Below are positions 23,394 to 31,461 of a DNA stretch of 64,000 nt, piece by piece; within the stretch, counting starts at the first letter, position 1, and every line of letters begins with the position of its first letter. A program made the translations under genes and the position numbers. Below the pieces are notes generated by a model. It saw nothing but the letters and a program-made list of their open reading frames with translations, made no database searches and had not been told where the DNA came from. The DNA is from Agromyces sp. LHK192 (lineage in GTDB: Bacteria > Actinomycetota > Actinomycetes > Actinomycetales > Microbacteriaceae): assembly GCF_004006235.1 (NCBI RefSeq), contig NZ_CP034753.1, forward strand, positions 2,666,001 through 2,730,000, in the 5' to 3' direction.

Positions 23394-24881
23394 TCAGCCC
23401 GCGGCGACCTGCGCCGCGACCTGCGCGGCGTGGTCGGACGCGATGAGGTGCGCCTCGTTGCCCGCGCGCAGCGGCGGCGCGACGACGCCCTCGGGGATCG
23501 GGCAGTCGTACGGCGTCTCGGCGATGATCCCCTCGAACTCGGCGCGCGCGGCGGCGAGCAGGTCGGCGTCGACCATGAGGTCGACCGCGGTCGCGGCCAT
23601 CGCCTTGGCGGCGTGCAGCATGCCCTTGTGCGCGGCGGGCAGCTTGCCCTGGGCGACCATCTGCCAGGAGTGCCCCGGGGTTCCGACCGCGCAGGTCGCA
23701 CCCGTGATCTGGACCGTGGGCACGGTCCAGCTGACGTCGCCGACGTCGGAGGACCCCGTCATCTGCTGGCGGCGGTTCGGGTCGCCGAGCGGCAGCACGC
23801 CGTCCTGCAGCACGGCGCCGGCCGGCAGCCCGAGGAACCGGCGCATGCCGGCGACCTCGCGCTCGGGCACCGTGGCGGTGAACGCGGCGGCGGCCTCGCG
23901 GTCGGCGTCGTCGAACGGCACGCCGCCGATCGACTCGACGTTCGCCTGCAGCGCCTGCTCGAGCGCGACGTTCGGCAGGATCTCGGCGCACGCGCCGTCG
24001 AAGTCGATCTCGAGCGTGGTCTCGGTCATGAGCGCGGCGCCCTGCGCGATCTTCACGACCCGGTCGTAGAGCTCGCGCATCTCGGCGACGGTGTTGGCCC
24101 GCACGACGTAGTAGACGCTCGCGTTCGCCTGGACGACGTTCGGCGAGTGGCCGCCGGCATCCGTGATGGCGTAGTGCACGCGAGCGGTGTCGGACATGTG
24201 CTCGCGCAGGAAGTTGACGCCGACGTTGCACAGCTCGACCGCATCGAGCGCGCTGCGACCGTGCGCCGGGTCGGCACCGGCGTGCGACGCGACGCCGGTG
24301 TAGCGGAAGTACACCTGCGCGTACGAGAGGGTCAGGATCTGGGTCGCGGTCATGACCGGTGCCGGATGCCACGAGACCGCCGCGTCGACACCGTCGAATG
24401 CGCCGCCCTGGACCATGAACGTCTTGCCTGCCGCGGCCTCCTCGGCGGGGCATCCGTAGTACCGGACCCGGCCCGGCAGGCCCTCCTCCTCGAGGTGCTT
24501 CGCCGCGGCGACGGCGGCGAGCAGCGAGCCGGACCCGAGCAGGTTGTGCCCGCAGCCCTGCCCGTTCGTGTTCGAGGTCTCGGGGTTCGGCGCGGGCTCG
24601 GCGACGCCGGAGGCCTGGCTGAGGCCGGCGAGCGAGTCGTACTCGCCGAGGAACGCGATGACCGGGCCGCCCTCGCCCTTCTCGGCGGAGAAGGCGGTGG
24701 GGATGCCGCCGGCCTCGCGCTGCACGGTGAAGCCGAATTCCTCGGCCGCGGCGATCTGCTTCTCCATCGAGCCGTACTCCTGCCAGCGCAGGTGCGGGTC
24801 GTCCCAGATCTCGTCGCTGAGCCGGGTGAACCGTGGGCCGATCGCCTCGACGATCCGCTCGATGGGGGTGGTGTCCTGCAT
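23394..24881 (-). CDS. M20 family amidohydrolase (AbgB-like aminobenzoyl-glutamate hydrolase)
   Basis: 495-residue M20D-type metallopeptidase. Metal-site segments are visible: GCGHNLLG (~111), the catalytic Glu pair in CPAEEAAAGKTF (~144), SWHPAP (~170) and GTPGHSWQM (~425). The lid/dimerisation domain lies at ~185-325 (VYFRYTGVASHAGADP). AbgB and similar enzymes split p-aminobenzoyl-glutamate or N-acyl amino acids; substrate is uncertain. ATG 24881 has AGGAG upstream. The C-terminus carries a short repeat (AAQVAAQVAAG). It is transcribed alone, from a gap with two small palindromes (24968-24977 and 24994-25006). Confidence 0.88.
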   Translation of the reverse strand: MQDTTPIERIVEAIGPRFTRLSDEIWDDPHLRWQEYGSMEKQIAAAEEFGFTVQREAGGIPTAFSAEKGEGGPVIAFLGEYDSLAGLSQASGVAEPAPNPETSNTNGQGCGHNLLGSGSLLAAVAAAKHLEEEGLPGRVRYYGCPAEEAAAGKTFMVQGGAFDGVDAAVSWHPAPVMTATQILTLSYAQVYFRYTGVASHAGADPAHGRSALDAVELCNVGVNFLREHMSDTARVHYAITDAGGHSPNVVQANASVYYVVRANTVAEMRELYDRVVKIAQGAALMTETTLEIDFDGACAEILPNVALEQALQANVESIGGVPFDDADREAAAAFTATVPEREVAGMRRFLGLPAGAVLQDGVLPLGDPNRRQQMTGSSDVGDVSWTVPTVQITGATCAVGTPGHSWQMVAQGKLPAAHKGMLHAAKAMAATAVDLMVDADLLAAARAEFEGIIAETPYDCPIPEGVVAPPLRAGNEAHLIASDHAAQVAAQVAAG

Positions 24882-24993
24882 GGGAACGCTCCTGTCGGGT
24901 CGGTGACGGGGACCGCGCGTGCCGCACGTCCTCGTGCAGTCGATCGCGCCGGTGTTTCGGCATCATGTCATCGATGAGTCGGCCATGAGAAGA

Positions 24994-25006
24994 GTTCACA
25001 GTGAAC
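24994..25006. promoter_or_regulatory. Palindrome GTTCACAGTGAAC upstream of the M20 gene
   Basis: A 13-bp perfect dyad (GTTCAC-A-GTGAAC) in an AT-richer patch 113-125 bp before the M20 start, with a second perfect dyad TCATCGATGA at 24968-24977. It could be the operator of a GntR/LacI-type repressor; no regulator gene adjoins. Confidence 0.35.
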
Positions 25007-25057
25007 TTTTCGGCCAATTCACTCTCTTCAAGCCGCCCGATCAGTCACGCGAGGCGA

Positions 25058-25462
25058 TCACCGGCCGCTGACGGCGGGCACGATCCACAGCAGCACCGCG
25101 GCGAGCGCGGCGACGTTCAGCACGACCGACGCCCAGAACGCGACGACGAAGGAGCGCTTGCGCGTCTTGTGGCGCAGCGCCTGCTGGGCGACGAGCGCCC
25201 CCGGCCACCCGCCCACGAGTCCGAAGGCGAGGAGGGTGGACTCGGGGATGCGGCGCTCGTCGCGTCGGGCGGCGGACTTGTCGCGCGAGTACGCGAGCGC
25301 GGCGAGCAGGCTCGTGAGCGCGTACCAGGCCGGTACGAGCAGCACGGCGCCGCCGAGCACCCACACCGTGATCGCCGCGGCGCCGAAGACGGCGCCGGCG
25401 ATCAGCGCGCCCGGGTCCATCCGGGATCGAGATGCGGGGCGGGATCGGGCGGGCGCGGGCAC
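25058..25462 (-). CDS. DUF1294 membrane protein
   Basis: 134 residues: basic N-terminal tail, two hydrophobic segments (~19-58), then the conserved DUF1294 core YSRDKSAARRDERRIPEST...GGWPGALVAQQALRHKTRK, and a last helix (~108-128). Function of this family is unknown; in other proteins it is joined to a cold-shock domain, which is absent here. GTG 25462 is the chosen start. It is divergent from the NAD biosynthesis operon, sharing a 182-bp gap. Confidence 0.8.
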   Translation of the reverse strand: MPAPARSRPASRSRMDPGALIAGAVFGAAAITVWVLGGAVLLVPAWYALTSLLAALAYSRDKSAARRDERRIPESTLLAFGLVGGWPGALVAQQALRHKTRKRSFVVAFWASVVLNVAALAAVLLWIVPAVSGR

Positions 25463-25524
25463 GTGGCGATCCTACGGGCGGGCCCCGGGGACGACCCCTT
25501 ACCACGCCCGATTCGCGTTCGTGT

Positions 25525-25568
25525 CAGTTCGACTGTAAGCTGTATCCAGCACTTCAGGTCAGATTGAC
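25525..25568 (+). promoter_or_regulatory. Cluster of three short dyads upstream of the nrtR-nad operon
   Basis: CAGT-TCG-ACTG (25525-25535), GCTG-TATC-CAGC (25539-25550) and GTCA-GAT-TGAC (25558-25568) lie 80-120 bp before the regulator start, in the most AT-rich part of the gap. NrtR-type regulators autoregulate their own nad operon, so this is where the operator is expected; which dyad is used cannot be decided. Confidence 0.45.
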
Positions 25569-25644
25569 TTTTATTCGACGGCTCGCTTCGACGGCGAACC
25601 GCCGCCGGATCGACGGACCGGATGAACGGAGAGGGGGGCGACGG

Positions 25645-26388
25645 ATGCCACGACACGAACGCGACGTGCGACTCGCGACCTCGACCGTCATCTTCGCGCT
25701 CGAACCCGGCGTGACGCCCGAGGGCGCGGAACGCTCGGCATCCGACCGCACCTCGCTGTGGATCCCCCTCGTGCGACGCCTTCGCGAACCCGGCGAGGGT
25801 CGCTGGGCGCTGCCCGGCGGGTGGCTGGGCGCCGGCGAGGCGCTCGACCGCGCCGCCGCGCGCACCCTCGAGGAGACCACCGGCGTCACGCCGCGCTACC
25901 TCGAGCAGCTCTACACGTTCGGCGACCCCGACCGCTCCCCCGACGAGCGCGTCGTCTCGGTCGTGTACTGGGCGCTCGTCCGCCCCGAGGAGACGACGGG
26001 CGCGATCGACGACCCCAACGTGCGCTGGTTCGACGCCGACGACCTGCCCGACCTCGCCTTCGACCACAACGCGATCGTCGAGTACGCGCTCGGGCGCCTG
26101 CGCACGAAGCTCGGCTATTCGCAGATCGCGCACGCGTTCCTCGGCGAGACGTTCACCATCGCCGAGCTGCGCGAGGTCTACGAGACCGTGCTGCGCGTGC
26201 ACCTCGATCCGGCGAACTTCCGGCGCACCGTCGAGGCATCCGGCGCGCTCGTCGAGACCGGCGAGGTGCGCACCGGCACGCGGCACCGGCCGCCCAAGCT
26301 CTATCGCCCCGCGGGGCCGACCGACGTCGGCAGCGCGGGGCCGTTCCGAGTCCCCATCGCACCGCACCTGAGGAAGAGTCCGTCATGA
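25645..26388 (+). CDS. nrtR: NrtR-like transcriptional regulator of NAD synthesis (degenerate Nudix plus winged helix)
   Basis: 247 residues: Nudix-fold domain (~1-150) and a C-terminal winged-helix domain (~155-230, FTIAELREVYETVLR...NFRRTVEASGALVETG). The Nudix box GX5EX7REUXEEXGU is altered: the last part reads RTLEETTGV, so the catalytic Glu residues are not all there. That is what is known for NrtR repressors, which sense ADP-ribose or NAD without hydrolysing it. ATG 25645 follows GAGAGGGGGG. The stop overlaps nadA's ATG, and the operon continues with nadB, nadC and a cysteine desulfurase. Confidence 0.85.
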   Translation: MPRHERDVRLATSTVIFALEPGVTPEGAERSASDRTSLWIPLVRRLREPGEGRWALPGGWLGAGEALDRAAARTLEETTGVTPRYLEQLYTFGDPDRSPDERVVSVVYWALVRPEETTGAIDDPNVRWFDADDLPDLAFDHNAIVEYALGRLRTKLGYSQIAHAFLGETFTIAELREVYETVLRVHLDPANFRRTVEASGALVETGEVRTGTRHRPPKLYRPAGPTDVGSAGPFRVPIAPHLRKSPS

Positions 26389-27755
26389 CGCTCGTCGATC
26401 CCAGCACCGCACCCGCCGCAGCGACCGACGCGGCCGCCACGCGCCTCGCCGCATCCGTCGACCGGAGCATTCGGCTCATCTCGACCGGCAGGCAGTCGGG
26501 CGGCACGTGCTCGCCCGACCTCGTCGCGGGCCCGTGGGACTTCGACCGGGGACCGGCGGCCTACGGCCCCGGCGCGTCGATGGGCGACGTCATCCCCGCG
26601 GGAGCCCCCCGGCAGGGCGCCCTCCCCGAGGCGTACCGCCGGGCGACCGACGCGGAGCTGCACGAACGCATCCGCGCGGCCAAGCAGGCCCTCGGCGACC
26701 GCGTCGTCGTGCTGGGGCATTTCTACCAACGCGACGAGGTGATCCAGCACGCCGACTTCACGGGCGACTCGTTCCAGCTCGCGAACGCCGCCCTCACGCG
26801 CCCCGACGCCGAGGCGATCGTGTTCTGCGGGGTGCACTTCATGGCCGAGACCGCCGACATCCTCTCGCGCCCCGACCAGGCGGTCATCCTCCCGAACCTC
26901 GCCGCCGGATGCTCCATGGCCGACATGGCCGACGAGTCGAGCGTCGAGGAGTGCTGGGAGCAGCTCGCCGACGTCTACGGCGACCTCGATGCGGTCGACG
27001 CCGACGGCCGGGTGCCCGTCATCCCCGTCACGTACATGAACTCGTCGGCCGCGCTCAAGGGGTTCGTCGGCCGCCACGGCGGCATCGTCTGCACCTCGTC
27101 GAACGCGCGCACCGTGCTCGAGCAGGCCTTCGAACGCGGTCAGCGGGTGCTCTTCTTCCCCGACCAGCACCTGGGCCGCAACACCGCGAAGGCGATGGGC
27201 GTGCCGCTCGAGCGCATGCCGATGTGGAACCCGCGCAAGCCGCTCGGCGGCTCGACCGCGGACGACCTCGCCGACGCGAAGGTGATCCTCTGGCACGGCT
27301 TCTGCTCGGTGCACAAGCGCTTCACGGTCGACCAGATCGCGAACGCCCGGCAGACCCACCCCGACGTGCAGGTCATCGTGCACCCCGAATGCCCGATGGA
27401 GGTCGTCGATGCGGCCGACGCGGCCGGATCGACCGACTTCATCGTGAAGGCCATCGCGGCGGCGCCGGCCGGCTCGACGTTCGCGATCGGCACCGAGATC
27501 AACCTCGTGCAGCGGCTCGCGGCCGAGCACCCCGAGCACGAGATCTTCTGCCTCGACCCGGTGGTCTGCCCGTGCTCGACGATGTACCGCATCCACCCGG
27601 GCTACCTCGCGTGGGTGCTCGAGGAGCTCGTCGCCGGCAACGTCGTCAACCGCATCACGGTCGGCGACGAGGTCGCCGGGCACGCGCGCGTCGCGCTCGA
27701 GCGGATGCTCGCGGCGAAGCCGCCGGCTTCGCAGCCGGCGGCCACGGGGGCCTGA
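26385..27755 (+). CDS. nadA: Quinolinate synthase
   Basis: 456 residues, the longer actinobacterial NadA. It condenses iminoaspartate with dihydroxyacetone phosphate to quinolinate and needs a 4Fe-4S cluster. Candidate ligand cysteines: Cys176 (AAGCSMADM), Cys307 (WHGFCSVHKRF) and Cys395/Cys397 (VVCPCSTMY). Active-site segments VVLGHFYQRDEVIQ and TGDSFQLA are intact. About 75 N-terminal residues precede the conserved core. ATG 26385 overlaps the regulator's TGA. A cysteine desulfurase at the operon end could supply cluster sulfur. Confidence 0.95.
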   Translation: MTLVDPSTAPAAATDAAATRLAASVDRSIRLISTGRQSGGTCSPDLVAGPWDFDRGPAAYGPGASMGDVIPAGAPRQGALPEAYRRATDAELHERIRAAKQALGDRVVVLGHFYQRDEVIQHADFTGDSFQLANAALTRPDAEAIVFCGVHFMAETADILSRPDQAVILPNLAAGCSMADMADESSVEECWEQLADVYGDLDAVDADGRVPVIPVTYMNSSAALKGFVGRHGGIVCTSSNARTVLEQAFERGQRVLFFPDQHLGRNTAKAMGVPLERMPMWNPRKPLGGSTADDLADAKVILWHGFCSVHKRFTVDQIANARQTHPDVQVIVHPECPMEVVDAADAAGSTDFIVKAIAAAPAGSTFAIGTEINLVQRLAAEHPEHEIFCLDPVVCPCSTMYRIHPGYLAWVLEELVAGNVVNRITVGDEVAGHARVALERMLAAKPPASQPAATGA

Positions 27756-27756
27756 G

Positions 27757-29304
27757 ATGGCCCGCGTGCTGGTGATCGGCAGCGGCATCGCCGGGCTGTG
27801 GACCGCCGTGCGCGCCGCCGAGGCGGGCCACGACGTCGAACTCGTCACCAAGGCGGAGCTCGCCGCGGGCAGCACCCGGCACGCCCAGGGCGGCATCGCC
27901 GCGGCGATCTTCCCCGACGACGCCGTCGAGCGGCACGTCGCGGACACGCTCGACGCGGGCGCCGGTCTCTGCGACCCGGTCGCGGTGCGGCTCCTCTGCG
28001 AAGAGGGCCCGGCGCGGGTGCGCGACCTGATCCGGTTCGGCGTCGCGTTCGACCGCGGCGAGTCCGGGCTCGAGCGGGGGCTCGAGGCGGCGCATTCCCG
28101 TGCGCGCATCCTGCACGCGGGCGGCGATGCCACGGGGGCGGCGATCGAGGCCGCGCTGGTCGCGACGGTCCGCCGCCGCGCGGTCGCGATCACCGAGCAC
28201 GCGACGCTCCTCGACCTGCGGGTCGAGGACGGGCGGGTGACGGGTGCGATCGTCCTCGACGCTGCCGGTCGCCGCGTGGAGCGCATCGCCGACGCGGTCG
28301 TGCTCGCCACCGGCGGCAACGGATGCCTCTACCGGCATACGACGAATCCGTCGGTCGCCACCGGCGACGGCGTGGCCGCGGCATGGCGCGCCGGCGCAGC
28401 CGTCGCCGACCTCGAGTTCACCCAGTTCCACCCGACGGCGCTTGCCGCTCCGGGCACGCCGCTCATCTCCGAGGCGGTCCGCGGCGAGGGCGCGGTGCTG
28501 CGGGACGCCTCGGGCGCGCGCTTCCTCCTCGACGTCGACCCGCGCGGCGAACTCGCCCCGCGCGACGTCGTCGCCCGCGCGGTCTGGCAGCGCATGCAGG
28601 AGCAGGGCGGTGCACCGGTGCTGCTGGACGCCACGGCGTTCGACGCGGCGTTCCTCGCCCGTCGGTTCCCCGGCGTCGACCGGGCGATCCGTTCGGCCGG
28701 GTTCGACTGGTCTCGCGAAGCGGTGCCGATCACCCCTGCCGCGCACTACGCGATGGGCGGCGTCGCGACCGACCGGCACGGACGCACGTCGATGCCGGGC
28801 CTGTTCGCCGTCGGCGAGTGCGCACGCACCGGCGTGCACGGCGCGAACCGGTTGGCGTCGAACTCGCTGCTCGAGGCGGCGGTGTTCGCGCATCGCGCGG
28901 CTCGCGCGCTGGCCACCCCGGCGGAGGCCTGGCCGAACTCCGGAGTCGGCGCGCGGCACGCCGGCGCAGTGCGCGGCGGGCACGGCATGTCGGCGTACGC
29001 GTCCGGAGTTGCGGAGGCGGGCGCCGACGCACGTGTCGACCGTGCCGCCCTGCGCGAGCTCATGTGGACCCATGCCGGGCTGGTGCGCGACGCCGCCGGC
29101 CTGCAGGAGGCGGCCGCGCAGCTCGACGCCTGGCACGCGCCCGAGCCCGTCGACCGGATGACGGCCGAGGACCGCAACCTCCTCGACCTCGCCCGGCTCA
29201 CCGTCGCTGCGGCGCTCGCCCGCCGCGAGAGCGTCGGCGCCCACTTCCGATCGGATGCCCCGTCCGCGGCGTCCGCAGCCCGCCCCGAACTGGAGGCCGC
29301 CTGA
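27757..29304 (+). CDS. nadB: L-aspartate oxidase
   Basis: 515-residue FAD flavoprotein that oxidises aspartate to iminoaspartate, the substrate of NadA. Dinucleotide motif GSGIAGLWTA is at residues 7-16; other family marks are STRHAQGGIAAA (~44), TGGNGCLYRHTTNPS (~186), EFTQFHPTAL (~220) and HYAMGGVATD (~330). The helical C-terminal domain is slightly short. ATG 27757 lies one base after the nadA stop, and its TGA overlaps the nadC start (ATGA-type overlap). Confidence 0.95.
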   Translation: MARVLVIGSGIAGLWTAVRAAEAGHDVELVTKAELAAGSTRHAQGGIAAAIFPDDAVERHVADTLDAGAGLCDPVAVRLLCEEGPARVRDLIRFGVAFDRGESGLERGLEAAHSRARILHAGGDATGAAIEAALVATVRRRAVAITEHATLLDLRVEDGRVTGAIVLDAAGRRVERIADAVVLATGGNGCLYRHTTNPSVATGDGVAAAWRAGAAVADLEFTQFHPTALAAPGTPLISEAVRGEGAVLRDASGARFLLDVDPRGELAPRDVVARAVWQRMQEQGGAPVLLDATAFDAAFLARRFPGVDRAIRSAGFDWSREAVPITPAAHYAMGGVATDRHGRTSMPGLFAVGECARTGVHGANRLASNSLLEAAVFAHRAARALATPAEAWPNSGVGARHAGAVRGGHGMSAYASGVAEAGADARVDRAALRELMWTHAGLVRDAAGLQEAAAQLDAWHAPEPVDRMTAEDRNLLDLARLTVAAALARRESVGAHFRSDAPSAASAARPELEAA

Positions 29305-30167
29305 TGACCGACCGCCGCGAGATCGACCGCATCGTCGACGCCGCCCTCGACGAGGACGCCCCGTGGGGCGACCTGACCGGCGAGATACTGATCCCGGAGG
29401 ACGCGACCGCGACCGCCGAGCTGGTCGCCCGTGAGCCGGGCGTCTACTCGGGCGTCGCCGTGTTCGAGGCGGCGTTCCGGCTCGTCGACGCGAGGATCCG
29501 GGTCGAGGCGTTCGCCGGGGACGGCGACCGGTTCGGGGCGGGCGACGTGCTGGCGAGGGTCGCGGGTTCGGCGCGCGGCATCCTGCGCGCCGAACGCGTG
29601 GCGCTGAACCTCGTGCAGCGCATGTCGGGCATCGCGACCCTCACCTCGACCTACGTCGCCGCCGTCGCCGGCACCCGCGCGCGCATCGTCGACACCCGCA
29701 AGACCACGCCGGGCCTGCGAAGCCTCGAGCGCCAGGCGGTGCGCGACGGCGGCGGCCGCAACCACCGGCGCTCGCTGTCCGACGCGATCATGGCCAAGGA
29801 CAACCACCTCGCGGTGCTCACCGCCGGCGGCCGCGACCTGGCGACGGCGCTGCGCGAGGCTCGCGAACGGATGCCGCACACCGCGCACCTCGAGGTAGAG
29901 GTCGACCGCGTGGACCAGATCGACGCGGTGCTCGCGGGCGGCGCCGACACGATCATGCTCGACAACTTCTCGCTCGGGCAGTTGCGCGAGGGCGTCGCCC
30001 GCATCGACGGGCGGGCCGTCGTCGAGGCATCCGGCGGCGTCACGATCGATACCGTCGCCGATATCGCGGCGACCGGGGTCGACGTGATCTCGGTCGGGGC
30101 GCTCACGCACTCGGTGCGTTCCCTCGACCTCGGCCTGGACGTGGTCGTGGAGCCGGGCGCCTCGTGA
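29304..30167 (+). CDS. nadC: Nicotinate-nucleotide pyrophosphorylase (carboxylating)
   Basis: 287 residues; quinolinate phosphoribosyltransferase making nicotinate mononucleotide. Conserved segments: EDAPWGDLTGE (~15), ERVALNLVQRMSGIAT (~94), VDTRKTTPGLR (~129), GGGRNHRRSLSDAIMAKDNH (~149) and EASGGVT (~238). Overlaps nadB upstream and the GTG of the cysteine desulfurase downstream, so the entire operon is tightly coupled. Confidence 0.95.
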   Translation: MTDRREIDRIVDAALDEDAPWGDLTGEILIPEDATATAELVAREPGVYSGVAVFEAAFRLVDARIRVEAFAGDGDRFGAGDVLARVAGSARGILRAERVALNLVQRMSGIATLTSTYVAAVAGTRARIVDTRKTTPGLRSLERQAVRDGGGRNHRRSLSDAIMAKDNHLAVLTAGGRDLATALREARERMPHTAHLEVEVDRVDQIDAVLAGGADTIMLDNFSLGQLREGVARIDGRAVVEASGGVTIDTVADIAATGVDVISVGALTHSVRSLDLGLDVVVEPGAS

Positions 30168-31321
30168 TCTTCCTCGACCACGCCGCGACCTCGCCCGTGC
30201 GCCGCGAGGCGCTCGAGGCGATGTGGCCGTACCTCACGGGCGCCTTCGGCAACCCGTCGAGCCGGCACCGCCTCGGCGACGAGGCGGCTCGCGCACTCGC
30301 GTGGGCACGCGAGGAGGTCGCCGACGTGGTGGGCGTGCGCCCCGGCGACGTGGTGTTCACCAGCGGCGGCACCGAGGCCGACAACCTCGCGGTGAAGGGC
30401 CTCGCCCTCGGACGCGTTGCGACGGGCGAGCAGCCCCGACGGCACGTCGTCGTCTCCCCCGTCGAGCACGAGGCGGTCCTCGAGTCGGCCGACGCGCTCG
30501 CGCGCCTGCACGGCTTCGAGGTGACGCTCGTCGACGTGGACGGTCACGGCCTCGTGCACCCGGACGCGCTGGCGGCGGCACTGCGGCCCGATACGGCGCT
30601 CGTGTCGATCCAGCTCGCGAACAACGAGGTCGGCACCGTGCAGCCCATCGCCGACCTCGCGGCCCTCGCGCACGACGCCGGCGCGCTGATGCACACCGAT
30701 GCCGTGCAGGCGGCGGGCTGGCTGTCGGTTCGGCTCGACGACCTCGGCGCCGACGCGCTCTCGCTCGCCGGGCACAAGGTCGGCGCGCCCAAGGGCACCG
30801 GGGCGCTGGTCGTGCGCGGGCGGTTCCCGCTCGAGCCGGTCGTGCACGGCGGCGGGCAGGAACGCGGTCGTCGGTCGGGCACCGAGAACGTCGCGGGCGC
30901 GGTCGGCTTCGCCACCGCCCTGCGCCTCGCCGAGACCGAGCGGGCGGATGCCTCCACGCGCGTCGCCGCGCTCGGCCGGGCGTTCTCCGACCGCGTGCTC
31001 GCCGAGGTCCCGGGCGCCGTGCTGACCGGGCATCCCGAGCGCCGACTCCCCGGCACCCGCTCGTTCGTGTTCCCGGGGACGTCGGGCGAGGCCGTGCTGC
31101 TCGAACTGGAGCGCGACGGGGTGCTGTCGTCGAGCGGTTCGGCATGCGCGGCGGGCAGCGACGAACCGTCGCACGTGCTGACCGCCATGGGCCTGGATGC
31201 CGGGCTCGCGCAGACCGCCGTGCGGTTCACGCTCGGCCGCGAGACGACCGACGAGGAGCTCGACGCGGCGGCGACGGCGCTGGTCCGCGCGGTCGAGGCC
31301 GTGCGGGGCATCCGCACCTGA
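30164..31321 (+). CDS. Cysteine desulfurase (NifS/IscS-like) of the NAD operon
   Basis: 385-residue class V aminotransferase. The PLP lysine is Lys205 in LAGHKVGAPKGTGAL and the persulfide cysteine is Cys328 in SSSGSACAAGSDEPSHV. The latter long flexible loop marks the IscS/NifS group rather than SufS. GTG 30164 overlaps the nadC stop. Its place at the end of nadA-nadB-nadC suggests it matures the NadA iron-sulfur cluster, as NadA-linked NifS proteins do in other Gram-positives; it could also serve tRNA thiolation. Confidence 0.9.
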   Translation: MIFLDHAATSPVRREALEAMWPYLTGAFGNPSSRHRLGDEAARALAWAREEVADVVGVRPGDVVFTSGGTEADNLAVKGLALGRVATGEQPRRHVVVSPVEHEAVLESADALARLHGFEVTLVDVDGHGLVHPDALAAALRPDTALVSIQLANNEVGTVQPIADLAALAHDAGALMHTDAVQAAGWLSVRLDDLGADALSLAGHKVGAPKGTGALVVRGRFPLEPVVHGGGQERGRRSGTENVAGAVGFATALRLAETERADASTRVAALGRAFSDRVLAEVPGAVLTGHPERRLPGTRSFVFPGTSGEAVLLELERDGVLSSSGSACAAGSDEPSHVLTAMGLDAGLAQTAVRFTLGRETTDEELDAAATALVRAVEAVRGIRT

Positions 31322-31399
31322 CGTGCCCGGCGTACCGGCCCTCGCACCGAACCGTCGGTCGACCGCCTCACACGCGCGACCCCTCCCCGTGATCCGAAA

Positions 31400-31437
31400 G
31401 TCACCGGAACGAAACATCTCGGGAAAACGGCTGGAAC
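31400..31437 (+). promoter_or_regulatory. GlnR-like nitrogen operator upstream of the nitrate reductase
   Basis: GTCAC-n6-GAAAC-n6-GGAAA-n6-GGAAC, four pentamers in exact 11-bp steps, ends 24 bp before the ATG. The first pair matches the actinobacterial GlnR a-/b-site consensus (gTnAC-n6-GaAAC) fully; the second pair is weaker. GlnR activates nitrate assimilation genes in nitrogen-poor conditions. The spacing is seen; the assignment is by known consensus. Confidence 0.65.
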
Positions 31438-31461
31438 CTCGGCCGTCGATCATCTGAGGCT

